Notes under the pieces: generated by a model
What the model was told of the DNA's origin: nothing
The model's input: only the letters and a program-made list of their open reading frames with translations
Database searches by the model: none
Translations under genes and position numbers: made by a program
Part shown: positions 17,719-26,487 of the stretch, in pieces
Layout: each line of letters begins with the position of its first letter
Position numbering within the stretch: position 1 is the first letter of the stretch
Source of the DNA: Candidatus Gallimonas merdae
GTDB taxonomy: Bacteria > Bacillota > Clostridia > Christensenellales > Borkfalkiaceae
Assembly (NCBI GenBank): GCA_904419525.1
Contig: CAJFRT010000002.1
Location: forward strand, 1 to 64,000
Direction of reading: 5' to 3'
DNA length: 64,000 bases

Positions 17719-18945
17719 TCAGCCGAGCGGAACCACGTCCTCATTCTTTGTCGTTTTCCAGCGCCCGTTCGTGAAATCGGGCACTTCGACGGCCGCACCG
17801 CCCTGCCCGATCGACTGCTCCGAGAGCGGCGTGACTGCCATCCATGCGGCTGCGTCATACACGTCGATCGGCATCGGCCGCCCCGCCTGCACGGCACGGA
17901 AAAATTCGCGCAGCATGAGATAGTCCATGCCGCCGTGTCCGCAGCGAAGCCTGTCCCGCTCCACATTTTTCCAGATATCGGGCAGATATTCCGAAAACTG
18001 TTCCGCATTCCCGAGATATTTTTTCACGGAGTCAACGGGCTCAAAATACTCTTCCAGGCCCTCGTCGTCCAGAAGAACGGCGTCAATGTCCTGCAAACAG
18101 CACCCCTTTGACCCCCTTACCGTAAATTCGCGGGAATAATAGCGCGGGAGCGTTGTATCGAGTTTTAACGAGATCGTCGTACCGTCCTCGCAGGTGATGA
18201 GGGTATTGACGATGTCCCCCTGCGCAAAGGTCTGCCCCGCAAGCGATGGATCGGGATTGCGCGGCGAATAGGAAAATTCCTTCAGCCCCGCCGCCCGCGA
18301 CGACACGCTGACGAGGCGGCACATTCTGTTCCCGCGGTTGATACCGAGCAGACGCGCAATGGGCCCGAGCTCATGCGTCGGATAATTTTCGCAGTTGCGC
18401 TTCAGATAGTTGTTCAGCCGATAGTGACGGTTGACGTTTCCGCCCAGCACTTCCGCCCTGAGATCGTGACCGTAAGCGCCGTGACAGTAAACGATCTCCC
18501 CGAGAAGCCCTCTTCTCGCAAGCGACGTGGAGAGCAATTCAAACTTGCCGTAGCAGCAGTTTTCCAAAAACATGAAGGGAGTTCGCGTCTGCTCGTACGT
18601 CTCCACAAGACGCCTGCAATCGTCAACGGAGTACGCCCCGCCCACTTCCAGTGCAGTGATCTTGCCCGCACGCATACACTCTGCCGCGATCGGGATATGC
18701 GCCTCCCACGATGCCGCAATGATCACGGCTTCCACTTCGGGATCGCACAAGATCTCATGATAGTCCGTGCATTTTTTCGGCCTGTGACCGCTCTTCTTTT
18801 CGATCATCGAGGCGGCATCCGCCTGCCTGTCCTCATAGAGATCGCAGACGCAAACGATCACGGCTTCTTCCATATCCGCAATGATCGACGCAAGCAAACT
18901 GCCGCGGCATCCAAGCCCGATCACCGCCGTCTTTACCCTGTTCAT
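17719..18945 (-). CDS. Gfo/Idh/MocA family oxidoreductase
   Basis: A 408-residue NAD(P)-dependent dehydrogenase-like protein. The Rossmann start VIGLGCRGSLLASII carries the dinucleotide-binding glycines, and the family strand order follows (VCVCDLYEDR, then AVIIAASWEAHIPIAAECMRAG and ALEVGGAYSVDD with the conserved lysine-region altered to LEVGGA). A later YPTHELGPIARLLG contains the usual Tyr/His active-site region. Members oxidise or epimerise sugars, or act as glycosidases through a redox step; here a sugar substrate is likely from the company it keeps. A GGGAGGG site precedes the ATG. It follows the recombinase remnant region and may be an isolated gene. Confidence 0.88.
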   Translation of the reverse strand: MNRVKTAVIGLGCRGSLLASIIADMEEAVIVCVCDLYEDRQADAASMIEKKSGHRPKKCTDYHEILCDPEVEAVIIAASWEAHIPIAAECMRAGKITALEVGGAYSVDDCRRLVETYEQTRTPFMFLENCCYGKFELLSTSLARRGLLGEIVYCHGAYGHDLRAEVLGGNVNRHYRLNNYLKRNCENYPTHELGPIARLLGINRGNRMCRLVSVSSRAAGLKEFSYSPRNPDPSLAGQTFAQGDIVNTLITCEDGTTISLKLDTTLPRYYSREFTVRGSKGCCLQDIDAVLLDDEGLEEYFEPVDSVKKYLGNAEQFSEYLPDIWKNVERDRLRCGHGGMDYLMLREFFRAVQAGRPMPIDVYDAAAWMAVTPLSEQSIGQGGAAVEVPDFTNGRWKTTKNEDVVPLG

Positions 18946-19080
18946 AAATACCCTCCCATTTTACGACCATATACATTATAACATCCGCACGCGTCCGGTG
19001 GTAGTCACATTTTCCTTGAATTTTATAATATCTGACTACATTTATCCCATAAAAAATCTGATTTGATAAATATACGTATA

Positions 19081-19257
19081 CTATCCGTCAAAGCGCACCC
19101 GCACACCGATGTTTTTCATACTTTTGCCGCGTGTTTCTATATGCATATTTTGAACTTGCAACAAAAGCACGGAGTAGAATAAATCGGCGTCTTTTTTGGA
19201 AAGCCGTTCCAAAGCAGGCTTTCCGTTTATAACGACTTCCCGTTCTTCTTTGTCCAT
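19081..19257 (-). CDS. small hypothetical protein beside recombinase remnant
   Basis: A 58-codon frame with a strong GGGAGGGG site seven bases before the ATG. The product is charged (MDKEEREVVINGKPALERL...), ends VRVRFDG, and has no signal peptide or membrane segment. I do not recognise the family. It lies divergent from the serine recombinase fragment, with a perfect hairpin between them, so it is probably cargo or a regulator of the same former mobile element. Confidence 0.5.
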   Translation of the reverse strand: MDKEEREVVINGKPALERLSKKDADLFYSVLLLQVQNMHIETRGKSMKNIGVRVRFDG

Positions 19258-19294
19258 CGTGTCCCCTCCCGATCATTTTTCTGTAATATAGCGC

Positions 19295-19323
19295 AAAAAG
19301 GTGCAGATTTTCTGCACCTTTTT
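19295..19323. terminator. perfect 13-bp hairpin, probable bidirectional terminator
   Basis: AAAAAGGTGCAGA at 19295-19307, a TTT loop, and the exact reverse complement at 19311-19323, followed by T-rich sequence. It works on paper in both directions. A partial second copy of the right arm (TTTTCTGCACCTTTT) lies about 50 bases further right. It separates the small gene from the recombinase fragment and could also mark an element boundary. Confidence 0.6.
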
Positions 19324-19458
19324 CTTTTTTGCTGAAAAATTTTTGAAAAGGAGAAGGTTTTCTGCACCTTTTGAAGCTATCATCTCCGCAAAGTTTTTCT
19401 TTCGGGGAGCGTATCCGAAAAGCCCTTCGCCGTCAAGGGAAAAAATGATTGCTGAAAC

Positions 19459-19472
19459 CTGTCATTTGACAG
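19459..19472. promoter_or_regulatory. 14-base perfect dyad upstream of recombinase fragment
   Basis: CTGTCATTTGACAG is a perfect inverted repeat (6+2+6) about 95 bases before the recombinase start. It could be an operator or recombinase-related site; nothing else supports this. Confidence 0.3.
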
Positions 19473-19565
19473 CCGCTCATGCAATGATTTTTTCTCTTTC
19501 CTTGACTGCTTCGGTCTTTCCGGATGTTTGTTCTCCCGAAAAAACATTTTCCGTCGGAGGTCAAA

Positions 19566-19790
19566 ATGAACAAAGCAGTCATCTATGCGAGGTATAGCAG
19601 CGATACCCAAACGGAGCAATCCATTGAAGGTCAGCTCCGCGTTTGCCAGCAATATGCCAAGGCGAACAACATCCTGATCGTCGGAACATATATCGACCGC
19701 GCCATGACGGGCACCAACGACCTGCGTCCCGACTTTCAACGCATGATCAAGGACAGCTCCAAACATCAATGGGACATTTGTCCCAGGTGA
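19566..19790 (+). pseudogene. large serine recombinase, 5' fragment only
   Basis: The first roughly 70 codons of a large serine recombinase: AVIYARYSSDTQTEQSIEGQL carries the catalytic serine (second Ser of YARYSS, about residue 10), then GTYIDRAMTGTNDLRPDF as in Tn4451/TnpX-like and phage integrases. The usual continuation after KHQWDI, with the DRFSR motif, is missing: from about 19778 the DNA is the sialidase gene on the other strand and the frame stops at 19790. A CGGAGG site precedes the ATG at 19566. The protein would lack most of its catalytic domain and all DNA-binding domains, so this is a dead remnant of an integrative element. Confidence 0.85.
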
Positions 19791-20851
19791 TATACACTTT
19801 GCCGTCGCTCTCAAAGGCGCAGGGATAGGACACGTCGCTGCGCGTATCGAGCGGCATGGAGATCCATGTATCGCCGCCGTCTTCGGACAGATACGCATAG
19901 AGCGAGGAGCGCGAAGACGTCGTGCTGTGATTGACAAACAGCAGATTGCCCGAAGTAAGGCGCATGATATGGAACTTGGAACCCGGCCCGATAAACGGCT
20001 CGCCGAGGTTGAAGCGGTACTCCGTCCAGGTGTACCCGCAGTCATAGGAATAAGCGCATTCGATGCCGCCGCCGCTGCCCTTTTCCAGCCTGCTGACGAG
20101 CAGGAGCGTTCCGTCCGCCGTCTGCACGATCTGCGATTCGGGATATAGCCTGTTGTTGGGCGCGGCCGAAGGCAGGTAGGCGCGCTGCTGCCATGTCTGA
20201 CCGCCGTCTGCGGAGACAAAGATCTTGGTCGTGTCGGTATGCGTGTCCCCCGCCTCCGCCTCTGATGCGATCATCATGACCGTGCTGCCGTCCCGCGGCG
20301 TCCGCATCGTGAAAGCGTATGATCCACGTATAGTACTGAATGTATGTCAGGCAAAGATCCCCCTCCTCGTCCACCCAGAAGTTGGGGACGCCCGTGTTGA
20401 CGCCCGTATGCTCGGGGTCGGCGTGATCGACAATGAGGAAGGGATCGACCCAGTTCGCGCCGCCGTCGTCGCTGTAAGCGATAACGAGATAGTTGAACTG
20501 GCGCGGCTCGCCGTTGCCGCCCGTATACCAGACCGCCCACAGCCGGTCGCCCGTGCGCGCCACGGAGGGCAGTCCCTGCCACTGCCTGTCCGCGGGAGAA
20601 TAGGTCTCCCGTGCAGGCGTATAGGACGTGCTTGTTCCGTTGATCGTCTCGGTGATGCGCGTCTCTCCGTCGGCCCGCTCGTCGATGAGAGAGGCGAGCA
20701 GGGCATCATCGACGACCTTGACTTCAGCGGGCGTCGTCCAGTAATTGGTGACCGCCGAAGCCTCGGCCCATGCCGCCGCCCCGGTTGCCGCCGCGCCGAG
20801 CGCAAACAGCGCCGCCAGCATTGCACATGCCGCTCTTTTTCCGCGTTCCAT
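19776..20851 (-). pseudogene. sialidase/BNR-repeat secreted protein, frameshifted and 3'-truncated
   Basis: Broken gene for an exported Asp-box protein. The start at 20851 forms a TAATG overlap with the surface-protein gene upstream and opens with a signal peptide (about residues 1-32). Four Asp boxes are visible: SDDGGANW in the first frame, then SADGGQTW, SYDCGYTW and SEDGGDTW in the second. The frame shifts near 20320: after YIQYYTWI one surplus base separates it from the continuation YAFTMRTPRDGST. The 3' end is lost: after GKVYITWDK (about 19778) the DNA is the serine recombinase on the opposite strand. The intact product would be a surface or secreted sialidase-like enzyme of locus 2. 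The frameshift could be a sequencing error; the truncation could not be explained that way. Confidence 0.85.
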
Positions 20852-23565
20852 TAGCCGTTCCTCTTTCTGCGCACAAACAGGACTGCCGCAGCCGTGCCGC
20901 CCACAAGAATAGCAGCGCACAGTGCAAACGTGCCGCCGCCGGCGATCACGGAGCCGCAGCCGCCCGCATTTTCGGCCTCCCAGAGCGCCGTCAGGGTGAC
21001 GTCGCGCGCGGCAGACGCGTCGAGCTCGGTGACGATCTCCCCGTCCTCGTTCTGCCAGCCTTTGAAGACATACCCCTCGCGCGTCGGGTCGTACAGGCGC
21101 ACCGTGCCGTCGCTCAGATAATAGGAGGTGCGGTTGTTTTCGTTGTTGGTACCGCCCCCAAGGTCATAGGTGATGGTATAGGCGATCTCGTTGCAGTTGA
21201 ACAGTACCATGATATCGCCGGTCACTTCCACCGTGAACGAATTGTTTTCGTCAAGCGCCGCCGTTTCGGTGACGTCGTTCATCGTATAGGTGACATATTC
21301 GAGCGCATAGCCCGCATTGGGGGTGACGGTGAACGTGACGGGAGTTCCGTACAGCACGTTGTTGTTGGAGTTCGCCCCGACTGCTTTTCCGCCGACGTCC
21401 CCGGCGATGACGCCGCCGATGCCCGTCATCGTGATCTGCCCCGTCTCGAAGGGCGTCTCGTCCGTGATGAAGCGGATGTTGGAGATGTTGGCGCGGTAGA
21501 CCGAATCGTCCGAATCCTGCCGCGAGAACAGCAGGCGCATGACGGGCTGGATCTTGGTCGGGAAACTTCCGTCGCCGCCGATGTTCGTAAAGGCCTCGTT
21601 GCTCAGAGAGATGTAGACCGTCCCGCTGAACGAGCCCGACTCGTCGTAGGGCAGGAATGCCGGCGCGCGTACGCGCACCAGTCCGCTGTCGTAGATGACC
21701 TTCATCGTGTAGCCGCCCGCGATGGAGGTCTGCCACAGCGTATGGGACGTGTCCGTCAGATTGGTGTTGTCGCTGCCTGCGATACGAATGGCAAAACCCG
21801 TCTGTGTGGCATTGAAATTTTCCACGTCGAATGCGATGCCCTTGACGCCGAGCGCTTCAAGGTCGACGTAGCCGTCAGAGCCGATCATGTTCTGCGGCAG
21901 CGTCATGTAATACTGATCATAATAGGGACTGACCGTCACATTGCGGATGGCATAGTCGTCCTCGGCAAGGAACTGCGCCTGTGCAAACTGCGCCGTATCG
22001 CCGTACAGCGACCAGTTGTCCTGCGCAGGCGTCCAGACGGCGTCCTCCTCGGCAAGGGCGGGCGCGCTCATGCCGTCGAATTCGGAAAGCACCCACATGG
22101 CGCCCACGTTGAAGCGCGCATTGCTCTTGTCCCGTGCTCCCGTGTAGACGGTGACGTTTTCGATCTCCCCGATCTCTCCGCCGCCATAATTGGCAAGCGG
22201 AATGACGAGCAGGCCGGAGAATCCTTCCGTCGCCGTCGAGCCGAGATCGAATGTGGCATTTTCAAAGCGGGTGTATTTTTCCGTGATGATGCCCGTTCCC
22301 GTCTTCTGCGTGACGTTTCCAAGGCGGTCGACCATGTAATATGTCCCCGAAGAGCTGTTCAATCCGCCGTTGACCATCACATAGAAGGTGCGCCAGCCGG
22401 CGTCGAGATTATAGATGCGCACCGCAAGGTAATCGGCAGCCGTGACCGGCACGCCGATCCCGGACGTGGTGATGCCCACATTCTGATAGTCGCCGTCAGA
22501 CGGATAGGACGACATATCCGCCACTGTCATGACGTTGACGGCGTCCCACGCGGCGAACACCGTTCCGCAGCGCGTATTGTAGATGGACGTGATGGCGCCG
22601 TCCTCCACATAGTAGGCCGTTGCAAGGCGGAACGTCGCCGTGACCGTGAGGTTGTCCGTCAGGTTTTTTGCGGTATAGCGGTTGTTGTTCACGCTGTTCG
22701 TGACATCGGCGCCGTTCACGGTGAGCGTATCCAGTTCATAGCCGGCATCGGGCGTTGCGGTGACAAGAATGCTGTCCCCCGCATTGAACTGCTCCGCGCT
22801 GAAAGACACCGTGCCCCCTTCCGCCGGCGTCGCCGTTGCGCTGTAATCGTAGGTTACCGTTCCGGGAACATAGGCGGCGGAAACGTAGTCGCTGCCCGTA
22901 TAGGCGGTATTCTGCACGGTCACGGAGAAATTGTCCTCCGCCGCCGTCCAGAGCGTCTGCATCGAAGCAAGATCCAGCGCTCCCTCCGCTGTGAAATCCG
23001 ATGCAAGATAAAGTCCGTACAGGCTGTAATCGAGCTGCTTATGCTGTTCCCCGCCCGCCCCGGCACAGCGGTGAGAGACGGAGAAGGACGATACCGCCCC
23101 GACAGAAGTGAAATTGGACGCAGGGATCACGAGATAGGTATACCCCGTTCCGCCGGGCACATATCCGGACGAATAGGACCCGCAGGAATAGGCCGCGACA
23201 TACTCTCCGCCATTGTAGGTGTAGATGCTCGTCGGCGCGGAGGACGACCCGGACATGATCGTCCCGTTCAGCTTGAAAGAAAAGATCGTGTTTGCAGAGG
23301 TATTGTTGTTGTCGATGCGCAGGACAAAGGCATCGCCCTCCTGCGCCGTCACACTGCCGTCCATGCCCGTCAGATTGACATCGAGAAAGTAGCCGGTGAT
23401 GGTGTGAAAACTCTGCACGGTTTTAACTTCGACCCTGCCCTGCTGCTCCTGCGCGCGGGGAGAGACCAGAGGCCCTCCCAGGAACAGGAGCGCCGACAGC
23501 ATACATGCCGCGGCGAGCAGCGATGCCGCCGTCAGCAGACCCTTCTTTGTTCTCATAGTTCTCAT
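20851..23565 (-). CDS. large cell-surface protein with bacterial repeats and C-terminal membrane anchor
   Basis: A 904-residue exported protein: signal peptide (about 1-38), beta-rich modules of unknown family, a GYELDTLTVNG repeat (about 220-290), a second such repeat near 740-800 (NAGYALEYVTYTMND), and an InlB-type repeat near 810-865 (YDLGGGTNN, DPTREGYVFKGWQNEDG). The C-terminus has GGCGS, a 20-residue hydrophobic segment and RRKRNG, which looks like a sorting or membrane-anchoring tail but is not LPXTG. It lies between a nucleoside hydrolase and the broken sialidase gene, so it may display or bind glycan at the surface. The ATG at 23565 has GGGAGG eight bases upstream; a longer frame starts at 23604. 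Confidence 0.82.
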   Translation of the reverse strand: MRTMRTKKGLLTAASLLAAACMLSALLFLGGPLVSPRAQEQQGRVEVKTVQSFHTITGYFLDVNLTGMDGSVTAQEGDAFVLRIDNNNTSANTIFSFKLNGTIMSGSSSAPTSIYTYNGGEYVAAYSCGSYSSGYVPGGTGYTYLVIPASNFTSVGAVSSFSVSHRCAGAGGEQHKQLDYSLYGLYLASDFTAEGALDLASMQTLWTAAEDNFSVTVQNTAYTGSDYVSAAYVPGTVTYDYSATATPAEGGTVSFSAEQFNAGDSILVTATPDAGYELDTLTVNGADVTNSVNNNRYTAKNLTDNLTVTATFRLATAYYVEDGAITSIYNTRCGTVFAAWDAVNVMTVADMSSYPSDGDYQNVGITTSGIGVPVTAADYLAVRIYNLDAGWRTFYVMVNGGLNSSSGTYYMVDRLGNVTQKTGTGIITEKYTRFENATFDLGSTATEGFSGLLVIPLANYGGGEIGEIENVTVYTGARDKSNARFNVGAMWVLSEFDGMSAPALAEEDAVWTPAQDNWSLYGDTAQFAQAQFLAEDDYAIRNVTVSPYYDQYYMTLPQNMIGSDGYVDLEALGVKGIAFDVENFNATQTGFAIRIAGSDNTNLTDTSHTLWQTSIAGGYTMKVIYDSGLVRVRAPAFLPYDESGSFSGTVYISLSNEAFTNIGGDGSFPTKIQPVMRLLFSRQDSDDSVYRANISNIRFITDETPFETGQITMTGIGGVIAGDVGGKAVGANSNNNVLYGTPVTFTVTPNAGYALEYVTYTMNDVTETAALDENNSFTVEVTGDIMVLFNCNEIAYTITYDLGGGTNNENNRTSYYLSDGTVRLYDPTREGYVFKGWQNEDGEIVTELDASAARDVTLTALWEAENAGGCGSVIAGGGTFALCAAILVGGTAAAVLFVRRKRNG

Positions 23566-23587
23566 ACTTTTTTCCTCCCTTATTTTT

Positions 23588-24502
23588 CTAACCGACGATC
23601 GCATCGGTCATAAAATCCAAAAATGCGTCGTATGCCGCACTTTCTGCGACAAGGCACTCTTTGCCCGTTTCACACGGCAGTGTCTTGCCGCGCTCGCACC
23701 CCTGCGTGCCCACGCGCAGTTTCATCCTGCGGAACTTTACAAAATCCCCGAACAGCACGCCTGCCGTGAGCGGATCGTGCATGACAAGGCTGCGCTTTCC
23801 GCTGTATGCGCCCACGTACCGCCGCGTCATGGCGCGCAGCACTTCCGCGCCCTCCCTGGACGAGCCTTCGATCCTTCTGAGATTGTCCCCGTCCAGGACG
23901 CAGCCGAACGTGACGTCGACCCCGACCATGCGGATGGGCACCCCGCTTTCAAAGACTTCGGCCGCCGCCTCGCTGTCGCAGCGAATGTTCCACTCGGCAA
24001 AGTCATTCCTGACCGAGCCGCCCATCATCAGGATCTCCCCGATCTGTTCAAACACGGCGGGATTTTGTCTGCGCGCCTGCGCGAGATTAGTCATCGGGCC
24101 GAGCGCAAGCAGCGTGACCTGGCCCGGATATCTGCGCGCGCTGTCCAGTATGAGATCGGCGGCATACGATCCGCTGTAACCGGCGCACTCCATTTCGGGC
24201 AGCAGCTGCGAGATATGCGGCCTCCCGTCGCTGCACAGCCGTTCAAACTCAAGCACTTTCATGGGTTCGCGGATGGGATAGTCCTGTCCCGCCGCAACGG
24301 GGCAGCAGATGCCCCACTTGCCGAGAAGATAGGCCGCGATGCGGGCGCGTTCCTCCGAATTCTTATAGACCGTCGTCACGCCGAGGATCTGCGCGGAGCA
24401 GTTCGCGAGCATCGAGAGCGCAAACGCGTCGTCGATGTCGTCCCCGATGTCGGTGTCGATGATGATCTTTTTGTTTTCGCACTTTGCTTCACATTCGCTC
24501 AT
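23588..24502 (-). CDS. inosine/uridine-preferring nucleoside hydrolase family protein
   Basis: A 304-residue nucleoside hydrolase. The N-terminal DTDIGDDIDDAFAL motif supplies the calcium-binding aspartates; LLALGPMTNLA and MGGSVRNDFAEWNIRCDSEAA match the family core, and the late HDPLTAGVL supplies the active-site His-Asp. It hydrolyses N-glycosidic bonds of nucleosides or, in some relatives, of other N-ribosyl compounds. It has no signal peptide. It follows the binding-protein gene by 10 bases in a sugar-uptake operon, so the imported substrate might be a nucleoside-like or N-linked sugar compound; that is inference. Confidence 0.92.
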   Translation of the reverse strand: MSECEAKCENKKIIIDTDIGDDIDDAFALSMLANCSAQILGVTTVYKNSEERARIAAYLLGKWGICCPVAAGQDYPIREPMKVLEFERLCSDGRPHISQLLPEMECAGYSGSYAADLILDSARRYPGQVTLLALGPMTNLAQARRQNPAVFEQIGEILMMGGSVRNDFAEWNIRCDSEAAAEVFESGVPIRMVGVDVTFGCVLDGDNLRRIEGSSREGAEVLRAMTRRYVGAYSGKRSLVMHDPLTAGVLFGDFVKFRRMKLRVGTQGCERGKTLPCETGKECLVAESAAYDAFLDFMTDAIVG

Positions 24503-24512
24503 GAAATCCTCT

Positions 24513-26465
24513 TTACTCGCTGATATTGATATAATCGGGCACCGGCTTTTTGTACTCGTCGTAATAGCCGAGCAGCTTCACTTCGGGCGCGACATAGGAG
24601 GCGTCGTTCATCGGCCACGCATACTCGATGCCGAGGGACTGTTTGTACGCCCTGAACGACGCGTTCTGGAATTCCAGCCAGCGCTCGTAACCGCGGCTCT
24701 TTGCCCGTTCCAGCGCACTCTCGTACAGGGAGAGCGCCTGCTCCGAGTTTGGCGCCATGATGATGGAAGGCAGCGCCTCGATCCAGACGTTTTCCAGCGT
24801 CGCCTGCAAGTCGGTCATGGCATTGTAGGTATCCACGTCCGAGGTATCGACATTGTAGCGGAACGGGATATTGGAATAGGTGTACGGGATGAGCGCGCAC
24901 TTCTGATTGTAGCGGACGTAGAACTGATAGGTGTCCATCTCCGCGCCGTTCACCGAGGTCAGGGCCACATACAGAGGGTTCTGCAACAGGCTGATCTGCT
25001 TGATGCCGGCATTGTACCAGCCGCTTCCGTTGGCGGCACCCAACAGTTCTTTCGCCTTGTCCGTCCATTCGATCTGGCCGTACGTATACGTATGCTCGAC
25101 CTGCTCCCCGTTCACGGTAATGGTGCGCGTTTCGCCGGGACGTACGACGAAATTATAGTACTCTCCCTCCGTCTCGCCGTAATAGCACTCGCGCTGACCC
25201 TGTTCGCTCAGAAGATAGTCGAATACCTTGATGATGCGGTCGACGCGCACGGCGTCCTTGGTGATCATGGACACGCGCAGTCCCCTGCCTGTCATGTCCG
25301 CAAGCAGCGGAGCATCGCCGTCCGAATTGGTGAGCACGATGGGAACGTATTCGTTGCTCTCGCTGAACGTGCCCGTTTCGGCGTCGTACCCTGCCGCGCT
25401 GTACTTTTCAAAGCCCGTGGAATAATTTTGAATGGCCCCGATGACAGCGAAGGGCCGGCCGTTGCGGATATTGGTGACGATGTTGGAAGAGGAATAGCCG
25501 AAGTTGGAGCTGATGACCAGGTGTTCGTTGAACAGCCTGTTGAGGAAGAGAATGACTTCCTGAAACTCCTCCGTCGCATACTCGTAGACGAGATTTCCGT
25601 CGGCATCTTCGCGCGGGACGCAGAAGAACTGCATGAGCGCGGAGAGCGCATAGCTGATGGAGCCGTTGCTCGCCTTGGTCATGAATTCGGAGAGGCAGAC
25701 CGTGGGATTGTCGTTGCCAAGGCCCTTGTTCTCCTTGACCCAGAGGCACATATCGATGAACCCTTCGGGCGTCGTGACCTCGCTGTCCGCATCGAAGCCG
25801 GGATCCTGCTCCCGCATGTATGCAAGGTAGTCGTTCAGATAATCCTGCCGCACGACAACGGCATAGTTGGAGAGCACGGAACCGCCCGCGTCCTCATATT
25901 CGGAAATGTCCGAATCGCTGTAAAAGTTGTTGGCAACGCCGTACACATGCCCGTCCGAACCGGCATAGTAGGTGCGAAGCTCCTGCGGCAGACGGGAGAG
26001 CATGCTGGGCGCATAGCTTTCGGCGAGCCTGTCGATCGAATAGACATACCCTTCCTCGGCGAGCTGCACGCGCGTCGAATAGTCGGTGATCGTAATGACG
26101 TCGGGCAGCGTGCCCGCGATCATCGTGGAAAGTTCCTGCCCGTCCCCCGTGAGCGCCTTTTCAAACTTCACGCGGACGCCCGTGCGCCGGTAGATCAGGT
26201 CGGAAAGCTGATAGAAATCCCACGTTGTGGAATCCACCCACCAGCGGATCTCCACGTCCTCGTCGTCGGGATCGATCTGCAGCCAGCTGTCGACGTCGGG
26301 GTCGTAGTCGGTGCTGTATTCGTCATAGCGCAGTTCCTCCATCGTCAGCATGTCGTCGATATTGCGGATCGCGCGGATCACGAAGAACACGATCAGTCCG
26401 ACAATGGCTGCCGCGACGACGATCGCAATGATGCGGAAAAGGATCTTCTTTGATTTTGCCTGCAT
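24513..26465 (-). CDS. membrane-anchored solute-binding protein of locus 2 ABC transporter
   Basis: A 650-residue extracellular binding protein of the large Firmicutes type (LipO/YtcQ-like). Instead of a lipobox it has a basic start and one hydrophobic segment (about 9-31), so it is probably held by an uncleaved N-terminal helix. The fold markers are EIRWWVDSTTWDFYQLSDLI, GTLPDVITITDY, and late substrate-domain segments. It is the partner of the two permeases just upstream (22-base gap). The ligand is unknown. The unusual anchor is the main oddity; I see no cysteine near the N-terminus that could be lipidated. Confidence 0.85.
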   Translation of the reverse strand: MQAKSKKILFRIIAIVVAAAIVGLIVFFVIRAIRNIDDMLTMEELRYDEYSTDYDPDVDSWLQIDPDDEDVEIRWWVDSTTWDFYQLSDLIYRRTGVRVKFEKALTGDGQELSTMIAGTLPDVITITDYSTRVQLAEEGYVYSIDRLAESYAPSMLSRLPQELRTYYAGSDGHVYGVANNFYSDSDISEYEDAGGSVLSNYAVVVRQDYLNDYLAYMREQDPGFDADSEVTTPEGFIDMCLWVKENKGLGNDNPTVCLSEFMTKASNGSISYALSALMQFFCVPREDADGNLVYEYATEEFQEVILFLNRLFNEHLVISSNFGYSSSNIVTNIRNGRPFAVIGAIQNYSTGFEKYSAAGYDAETGTFSESNEYVPIVLTNSDGDAPLLADMTGRGLRVSMITKDAVRVDRIIKVFDYLLSEQGQRECYYGETEGEYYNFVVRPGETRTITVNGEQVEHTYTYGQIEWTDKAKELLGAANGSGWYNAGIKQISLLQNPLYVALTSVNGAEMDTYQFYVRYNQKCALIPYTYSNIPFRYNVDTSDVDTYNAMTDLQATLENVWIEALPSIIMAPNSEQALSLYESALERAKSRGYERWLEFQNASFRAYKQSLGIEYAWPMNDASYVAPEVKLLGYYDEYKKPVPDYINISE

Positions 26466-26487
26466 GAGAATTCTCCTTGATCGATTT

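Noticed and set aside
20770-23613. 947-codon plus-strand frame opposite the surface protein
   Set aside because: It has no family motif, is rich in Arg/His/Gly and mirrors the real minus-strand gene; such shadows are common in this G+C-rich DNA. The same holds for 4088-5917, 9076-10848, 11335-13047, 24435-26453, 32403-34106 and 53269-55050.
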